A stretch of 64,000 nucleotides of DNA from Harmonia axyridis (Eukaryota; Arthropoda; Insecta; Coleoptera; Coccinellidae): contig NC_059501.1 in the NCBI RefSeq assembly GCF_914767665.1, positions 4,466,501 through 4,530,500 on the forward strand, written 5' to 3'. The position numbers and the translations under genes were made by a program. Positions 57,775-64,000 of this stretch are shown here, piece after piece (position 1 is the first letter of the stretch; each line of letters begins with the position of its first letter). Below the pieces are notes generated by a model. It searched no databases and was not told the origin of the DNA. It saw only the letters and a list, made by a program, of their open reading frames with translations.

Positions 57775-58954
57775 TATAACCAGTTTTTCACAATTAAGCC
57801 TCGAATTTCGGAAAAAAAAACGGCGCAAGCAAAATTGTACGCCTATGTATAATTATCGATAATCTCTTACCCGAGTTAGGAGATTAAAAGGGTCAAAACT
57901 CTTAAATGAATATACTGAATGAAACCTACATTGGCAGATAAGTACATTACTGCATAATTTTCTTCGCAGAATGCAAAACTTTCAAATTATATTTATTTTT
58001 TCGAATAATAATAACGTTTGAAACGTTAAACGTTAAAATGTCCTCTGGCAAGAAAATGACTTCCCTGTTATTCTGTCAATCGAAATATGATATTGTACTC
58101 CAGTAAAAAAGTTAGACGATCACAATTCCGATTTTTCAATTTTCGAACAAAAATTTAGGTGAAGCAGAGCACCAAATTTTTAGTTTATCCAAATTGACCT
58201 TCACAATTGGACATGTGGCCCACCCCTTTCGTAGCATTCTCAGCTAAGCAACGCATAAAATTCGATTCCAAACTCCATTATCAAGCCTTTAAAGCAGGTG
58301 CTTTCGTAACATCCGGCCAAGTTCCACAAATGGATCTTCGAAATGTGTATATAAACATAATTGGCGTCTATATTGAGGAAACGCTACTAGAATCGAACAT
58401 TTCGTAATATTCCTAATGGGTATTTTGCAAACGCCGCGATCTTTCCTACGTTTCATAATGAATTATTGCAATATACAGGTATAATTTCAACTACCAGCGT
58501 AAGATAAAGGTAGTTGTACTAACGAGAATACGTTTAACATTTACTGCTGAACTTTTGAAGGAACAATGGTCATGAAAGTAGCGTCAATTTGAACTGCAAT
58601 TAGGGCTGGTTTGGATTCTGAAGAAACTACGCTTTTATCACTTTTGTAGGTATGTTTTGATTGAAGTTCGTTCTTTATTGTGTAATGAGTTTCTTGTTCA
58701 TTTTCTATGACTCTTGTAGATTTATATTCTCGTCTATTTGATATACTATGAAGTTTGGCATGAAAATTGTATTCAACTCTAAAAACGAATCTGAAGTAAA
58801 CTTTCAGCTTCAACTTCAATCTACCTACCATGAAAACATAGAATTAAGTGATTCTTCACATTGTCATTTTCAACATATCAATTTAACATGATGAGTAACA
58901 AGTGAGGACTGGGTGCGCCAATTCAAAGAACTTCTGAATGAAACATATCAGTGC
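57775..58954. other. Intergenic stretch
   Basis: 58190-58430 is GC-richer without a recognised element. The minus-strand frame 58831-58541 (96 codons) lacks known motifs. No gene is called. Confidence 0.3.
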
Positions 58955-59208
58955 GTATCACTGGTATGTTTTCATTTCAGAAATTCAGAAAACAAACTTC
59001 AAGCGCGCCAAACGACGTGATACAACCGATGACGCTTGGAGAGCAAAAGTTGTCAAATCTTGGATTTCAGCTTGTAGATACAGAAAATAATAGATATTCT
59101 GCTTGTTATAAATTCGACAATTAGGAAAAATATCGGATTCCAAATATTCAAATTTGCATATTTAATCGGGATTCACTCAAATAAATATATTTCATTCAAT
59201 ATAATATA

Positions 59209-60719
59209 CACTGTGCAAAAAAATTAAAGCACATTATGGAAATCTCAAATTTATTCTACAACTGAAAGTGTACTCAATGATAATTATTTTTATCAGAATT
59301 ATGCATGCATCTGTTATCCACTTTCAACGTTTTTCTTCAATACAGATGTTTTATCCCAGCAGGAATGAAAAAAGATGAGATTATCAGATTTTGAATGTAT
59401 TGGCTCCATTCTGAAATCAGTTGTTCTCGATCAATTCTAGTGATCAATAGTTTATCTTTCGTTTGGTTTTCCTCACTCGATCGCTATGCAACGCGAAACA
59501 CGCAATTTGACCCACGAGGAATGTGCCCAAGAGGTAGTTTTCCTAGAAGAAGGGTGGACATATACAAGAATTGCAGAAAGGTTTGGAGTTTCCCATACAA
59601 GTTTGTCCAGAATGTTGCAGCGATCCAGGGAGACAGGTATGAATGTCCGAAGACCAGGACAGGGTAGACCACGGGTAAAAACTGCCATTCAAGAACGTTA
59701 CTTAAGAGTTTCTTCGTTGAGACAATGTTTTGCAACCGCTCGCCTCCTTCAAAATCAGCTTGAGCAAACTCATGGGTTGCAAATTAGCACCCAAATTGAT
59801 TTAAGGCCTCGTGTCGCGGCAAGAGGCCCAGCTCTTACCCCAGCCCATCGAAGGGCGCGTTTGGATTTTGCGAGAGAGCATATCCATTGGGAAGATGCTG
59901 ATTGGAAAAGACTTCTCTTCACAGATGAGTCTAGATTCTGCCTCTACCATTGTGATCGACGTTCCCTTGTATACAGACGTCCACACGAAAGATATGCTCA
60001 GTACAATTTCCTGAATACTACTGGTTTCGGGGGAGGATCGATTATGGTGTGGGGTGGAATATCTTTGACTGCTCGCACAGACCTAGTGGTCGTTGATAAT
60101 GGAGCTATAAATGCTGATAGGTATATAAGGAACATTCTTGAAGAGCATGTAGTGACATTTGCCCCATACATTGGAGAAAATTTCATTTTTATGGACGAAA
60201 ATGCCAGACTCCTTCGTGCACGCATCGTTCAGGAGTACCTTGATGAGGTTGAAGTCTCTCGAATGGAATGGCCAGCAAGAAGTCCAGATCTCAATCCGAT
60301 TGAGCAGGTTTGGGACAACCTCAATAGAAGGCTGAGAAGTTCAGAAAATCATCCAGCTACTCTTAATGACTTAGGAATCCAACTCAGAGAAATCTGGGAA
60401 GGATTAGATCAGAACATTTTAAGATCACTTCATTTTGAGTATGAACCGTCGTTGCCTAGCTGTAATTAACGCAAGGGGTGGAAATACTAAGTATTAAATC
60501 ACTTATCAGCATTCCAGTATTTTAAAAATTGTTTATTTCTCTTCTTTCACATAAGATTCGGTGAAATCCTGAATTTTTCTTCCATTTAATGTGTCTTGTT
60601 TCGTTCAAAACCTTTCCGAGAGAACATAAAAAATAAGTTATAAGTTATAAAGTCAATGTAGAGTTAACTTTCATTAAAATTGAGATTTTCAGAATGTGCG
60701 TTAATTTTTTTGCGCAGTG
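59209..60719 (+). mobile_element. Tc1-like element, 1511 bp, with full-length ORF
   Basis: TA target duplication at 59207-59208 and 60720-60721. Inverted ends CACTGTGCAAAAAAATTAAA and, mirrored, CACTGCGCAAAAAAATTAAC. The gene inside is described separately. Length and ends are typical of Tc1-like elements, and the clean insertion into an older repeat gives a relative age. Confidence 0.92.
59486..60469 (+). CDS. Tc1-like transposase, uninterrupted but altered (327 aa)
   Basis: A DDE transposase that would cut and paste its element in the nucleus. The HTH region covers residues 1-65 (LEEGWTYTRIAERFGVSHTS, LSRMLQRSRETG) with a GRPRV linker; LRPRVAARGPALTPAHRRAR leads into the DDE domain. First Asp is in LLFTDESRF, then GGGSIMVWGGI. 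The second catalytic position, normally the Asp of a DN pair, reads FMDENARLLRA: the Asp is replaced by Glu and the usual PH by LL. The final Glu in SPDLNPIEQVWDNL lies 34 residues further (DD34E). About ten residues appear deleted around HGLQISTQIDLRP, where the second helix-turn-helix normally ends. The frame is intact, but the enzyme is probably inactive. Confidence 0.9.
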   Translation: MQRETRNLTHEECAQEVVFLEEGWTYTRIAERFGVSHTSLSRMLQRSRETGMNVRRPGQGRPRVKTAIQERYLRVSSLRQCFATARLLQNQLEQTHGLQISTQIDLRPRVAARGPALTPAHRRARLDFAREHIHWEDADWKRLLFTDESRFCLYHCDRRSLVYRRPHERYAQYNFLNTTGFGGGSIMVWGGISLTARTDLVVVDNGAINADRYIRNILEEHVVTFAPYIGENFIFMDENARLLRARIVQEYLDEVEVSRMEWPARSPDLNPIEQVWDNLNRRLRSSENHPATLNDLGIQLREIWEGLDQNILRSLHFEYEPSLPSCN

Positions 60720-60846
60720 TACGTTCATAATGATATAGTAAAATTGTGGATTTGACAATATTTCACAATCCGACAACGTAATCTAACCATGTTGGGTACA
60801 TGTAAAAATTGCGTATACTCCCTCTACCTATGTTTATGACTTTATG

Positions 60847-61527
60847 GTCTCAACTTCAAAGTATACTACCCGAGTTGCCCTTGACATTGCACGCAGCACA
60901 CATCCATAAAATCCAACCCTGAACGTCTCCCCGTTGGCAAGTGCCAACTCTTAATTTCCCCAAGCACAAAATCAAACATTATCGCTATTAATTACCTCTG
61001 AGAACGCCACAGGTAAAAGATACCTCGCAAAAACCAGTCTGTCACACGTCCTTCCTTCATCTCTTCAACGGTAACGTCAGGTCGTTACTAGGTCCCTGCT
61101 ACTTCTTCAATTCCCGATAGGAAATTGCGAAAAACAGATCTTGGCCTAATTAACGAGATCAATTAGTCGACCAGTCTTACAAATCAACGAATCACTCCGA
61201 GATTCTGCACTTCGTGCAGTGCCCGCTTCCACGCATTTCCTATCAGGCCTTCCTGAGGAGGTTTTTTGCGAGAGGAAACGTCGGCGTTACAGAGTTCGAT
61301 GAGATTGTGATGTGTGCTTACGGTTTTATTTTTATTGATTAATTAAGTCGAGAGCGACGGTGTGTGGAATCATAACGCTCTTGTTTTCCTTGTTCTTCAT
61401 TACAGATAATGATCTGAACAGAATTAGTTGCCTGTCGGATGTATATCGGGAGTTAGATTGTTGGATGATGCGAAGTTTGATGAGAAATAGTTTTTTTTTT
61501 CTATTTTACTTCCTTGGGTCATGATTA
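60847..61527. promoter_or_regulatory. GC-richer block with homeodomain-type sites
   Basis: 60860-61350 contains no transposon signature or coding frame and is GC-richer than its flanks. TAATTA-type cores occur at about 60986-60994 (TATTAATTAC) and 61146-61166 (CTAATTAACGAGATCAATTAG). Proposed as an enhancer candidate by composition only. Confidence 0.35.
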
Positions 61528-61597
61528 TAAAGGGTGATTCAAGCAAAACCATTGGATTCTTACTGATTACTGATTTGCCATATCGCACCCTGTATAT
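61528..61597. repeat. Small 70-bp element with AGGGTG ends
   Basis: AGGGTGATTCAAGC at the left and ATATCGCACCCTGTATA at the right resemble the termini of the CAGGGTG foldbacks, reduced to a short remnant. Confidence 0.45.
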
Positions 61598-61610
61598 ATC
61601 CACTAGAGAT

Positions 61611-62980
61611 TCAGGGCTTGGCTTGATATTCAAGCTACTTGGCTCAAGCCCAAGCAAAGTAGCTTGAGCTTGACTTGAAATAAACTCAAGTTCAAGTCAA
61701 GTAGTAGTTTTTCAATGTCGAGTCAAGTTCTTAGGTAATAAATAAATAATTGACTTGTCATTGAAAAACTACTACTTGACTTGAACTTGGGTTGATTTCA
61801 AGTCAAGCTCAAGCCGATTAGCTTGAATATCAAGCCAAGCCGTGAATTTCTAATATTCACCTTAAAATATGCTCTAATATTTTATAACAATTGAGTTCAA
61901 TGGACCTCGAAAATCTTAATTATTATGAGGATGTTTTGGCTTTTTATTAAAGAAAAGTTTTTACGCTTTTTATCGTATCATCATTTATTTAACTTATTCA
62001 TTCAAGTGAAGTAGCTTGATACTTTTTAACCAATCAGTTTACTTGAAGATCAAGCTCGTCACAAATCACATACTTAACTTGACTCGATTTGATATATTCA
62101 TTGCTTGACTTGATTTCAAGCTATTTGATATTACTTGTGCACGAGTTACACGTTATATATTTCTGTAAATGCATACGCACTTAGACAGAATATCATTTTC
62201 AAAGGATGGATACTGAGAATTTGACAACGATCGCCTAAATTTATTTAAGAAATCTTCTGTAAATCGAGCAAATGAATTGACTTGGCGTTATGGAATAGAC
62301 AAATTCTTACTGAACCACGTGCTGAGAGTTCTGAAGATATTTTAGAAAGATTCTGAGGCACGAAAACGTGTTTCTAAATTTGGTTAATATGGCCAAATAT
62401 TTTTTTACAACGCCAGCATCTTCAGGTCCTATTGAAAAACAATTTTTCAGAGCTGCTCTGTTACGAAAACCTGCAATAGATTCGGCGAAAAATCCATAAG
62501 ATCCTTCATGTGCCTAGATCCTGAATGGATAATGATATAATCAAACAGTTCTTCGAGGTTTCTCAATCTTAAGAAACAATATTTTGTTATGTTTTATAGT
62601 GATTTTATTTGTGTTTTCATTTTGTTAGTTAGTTTCTCAATATTGTGAAACTATATTTGATTTATGTTTTATAATTTGTTATGCTTTTTAGTGTTTTCAT
62701 TTGTGTTGATGTTTTAGTTTTTTCTTTACAATGAGTTTCATGAATAAAATGTGTTCTGCAAGGATCCTTCTCATTTCATCATTTTTCTTATTGATGTGCA
62801 CAGTATACAATAAAACTGCTGAAACTCAAGTAGCTTGATAGAATGTACTCGATTCCTCAAGTACTCTATAATTAAATACTTGATTTAACTTGACATTGGA
62901 AAACCAATTAGTGACTTGATCTTGACTTGATTTCAAGCCAAGTCTAGTAGCTTGAATATCATACTATAACAAGCCGTGGA
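61611..62980. mobile_element. Two diverged copies of the CTTGA-rich repeat
   Basis: 61611-61852 is a short palindromic derivative: inverted ends GGCTTGGCTTGATATTCAAG and CTTGAATATCAAGCCAAGCC with CTTGA-dense arms. 61985-62975 is a longer copy colinear with 46799-47710 (AAGTAGCTTGATAC, GCATCTTCAGG, CTTCATGTGCCTAGATCCTG, GTGACTTGATCTTGACTTG). Both are strongly diverged and noncoding. Confidence 0.7.
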
Positions 62981-63590
62981 TCTTCAATTCCATCGCCAGA
63001 ACAAAACGTTTAACAACTCAGCCCGGCCAACTACGTCGAAAAAACGAAAATTAATATTCATCACCTACCGAATTAACAGCAACGTCTTCTACAAGGCCGC
63101 AGTGCCTTTCAATCTACCGTACAAAGCTTTAATGAAGCAATTACACGAAATGGAGTGGTGTAGTACATGGGGTGGATTTCCATTGAAATTTCTACTCATG
63201 CAAATTGCTACAGGGCCACCCACATCGCGTGTTGCCCAGAAAAAAATGTCACTTTCAGCGCTTTATCATGGGATCTGATAAGAAAGGATGGTACGCCCAC
63301 TACTTCCTTTCCATTTCTGAAATGGGCGGTCGGGAAATTTGATGGAAATGGTGCTGTTTCACCGGGTTTTTCACCCTGGAAAGGCGAACATTTTCGGTCC
63401 TTTTAGTGATTCATCAGGGTTTAGCGGAGGTGAAAGAAACACTTTTGGGATAAAAAAAGTGTGAGGTCAGTGAACCTCAGTTCATTCTCCAAACATGAAT
63501 TGAAATGTAGATTTTTTTGATTACATACATAGTTGTTCAATTTGTTTTACGATTCGATAAGAAAAACACAATTTTATGGTTTGAAAGACA
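62981..63590. other. Intergenic, possibly regulatory
   Basis: 63000-63480 is GC-richer and repeat-free. The plus-strand frame 62976-63278 (100 codons) reads through it but has no recognised domain, and it starts inside the preceding repeat. No gene is called. Confidence 0.3.
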
Positions 63591-63653
63591 CATTATTATT
63601 CAGTATAGTCTCCTCGGATATCAATACACTTGTTCCATAACGAGATTCCAATC
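63591..63653 (-). pseudogene. Mariner C-terminal scrap
   Basis: Minus strand gives LWNKCIDIRGDYTE followed by a stop, the standard end of a mariner transposase. It is joined directly to the DD41D fragment that follows. Confidence 0.65.
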
Positions 63654-64000
63654 TTGGTGCGCTTTATGGGCTGGTGGAATCATTGGTCCGTACTTCTTCA
63701 AAAACGATGATGGTCAGAACGTTACATTCAATGGTGATCGGTATAGAGCCATGATTACTAACTTTTTCATTCCTGAATTGAACAACCATGATGTCCAGGA
63801 GTTGTGGTTCCAACAAGACGGCCCAACATGTCACACAGCTCGTGCCACAATCGATTTATTGAAAGACACGTTTGGTGACCGCCTAATTTCACGTTTTGGA
63901 CCAGTGAATTGGCCTCCAAGATCTTGTGATTTAACATCGCTAGACTACTTTCTGTAGGGCTATGTAAAGTCATTGGTCTATGCGGATAAGCCACAAACCC
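63654..64000 (+). pseudogene. DD41D element, copy G, truncated and running off the window
   Basis: Starts abruptly within the DDE domain (WCALWAGGIIGPYFF), continues through QQDGPTCHTARAT and LTSLDYFL, where TAG at 63955-63957 replaces the Trp of LWGY, and is cut by the window end. Pro replaces Ala after the second Asp (DGP). Confidence 0.87.

Larger units (their letters stand above)
58955..60846 (-). mobile_element. 556-bp TIR repeat interrupted by a Tc1-like element
   Basis: Reverse-oriented copy: 58955-59208 matches the middle part (AAACGACGTGATACAACC, TTATAAATTCGACAATTAGG) and 60720-60846 the first part (CACAATCCGACAACGTAATC, ATACTCCCTCTACCTATG). The break falls within a run that is continuous as ATAATATACATTCAT in other copies, with TA at both junctions. 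Confidence 0.82.

Noticed and set aside
62976..63278. 100-codon plus-strand frame as a host exon
   Set aside because: It starts inside a CTTGA-rich repeat and shows no domain; flanking splice signals are not convincing.
1..64000. rRNA and tRNA genes
   Set aside because: None seen by eye; a covariance-model scan would be needed to exclude a diverged tRNA.

Overview
This is a eukaryotic window. It is AT-rich (roughly two-thirds A+T by eye), has spliceosomal introns, and is saturated with Tc1/mariner-type transposons, foldback elements and retroelement debris. The one host gene I recognise encodes a SIX3/6-class homeodomain protein (arthropod Optix). Together with mariners of the irritans and mauritiana types, this points to an insect; a beetle is possible but not provable from the sequence alone.

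Layout. 1-9540: repeat-rich 5' flank of Optix. It holds a solo end of a Tc1-like element, a cluster of GC-rich hairpins (1234-1635), fragments of a CTTGA-rich repeat, a 0.9-kb multi-layer foldback element (4770-5678) and a three-unit tandem array (7678-8175). 9540-10308: GC-richer promoter/5' UTR candidate, which carries an unexplained protein-like open frame on the opposite strand. 10309-10994: Optix exon 1, with the whole SIX domain and homeodomain. 10995-31616: a 20.6-kb intron loaded with four DD41D-type elements, two irritans mariners, several foldbacks and one possible enhancer. 31617-31782: terminal Optix exon (Ser/Asp/Glu-rich tail) with poly(A) signals near 32190 and 32245. 32300-64000: intergenic, and I see no further host gene. 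It contains more DD41D copies, a mauritiana mariner nested in an irritans mariner (37997-39785), a 1.5-kb foldback (40251-41739), LINE reverse-transcriptase relics, a broken Tc1 (54236-55620), a Tc1-like element with a full-length open frame (59209-60719), and several GC-richer stretches free of recognisable transposon sequence that could be regulatory.

The main story is a developmental regulator inside a transposon graveyard. Nested insertions allow relative dating: a 556-bp terminal-inverted-repeat element is interrupted in three of its copies by three different later elements. A DD41D transposon family seems to have spread as internally deleted copies that keep the DDE domain but have lost most of the DNA-binding domain. 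Two palindromic arms and one separate site carry cores resembling the hammerhead ribozymes known from Penelope-like retroelements. A dispersed 13-base motif (GGTTCTCGACCAC) recurs eight times in 0.8 kb with no family explanation I can offer.
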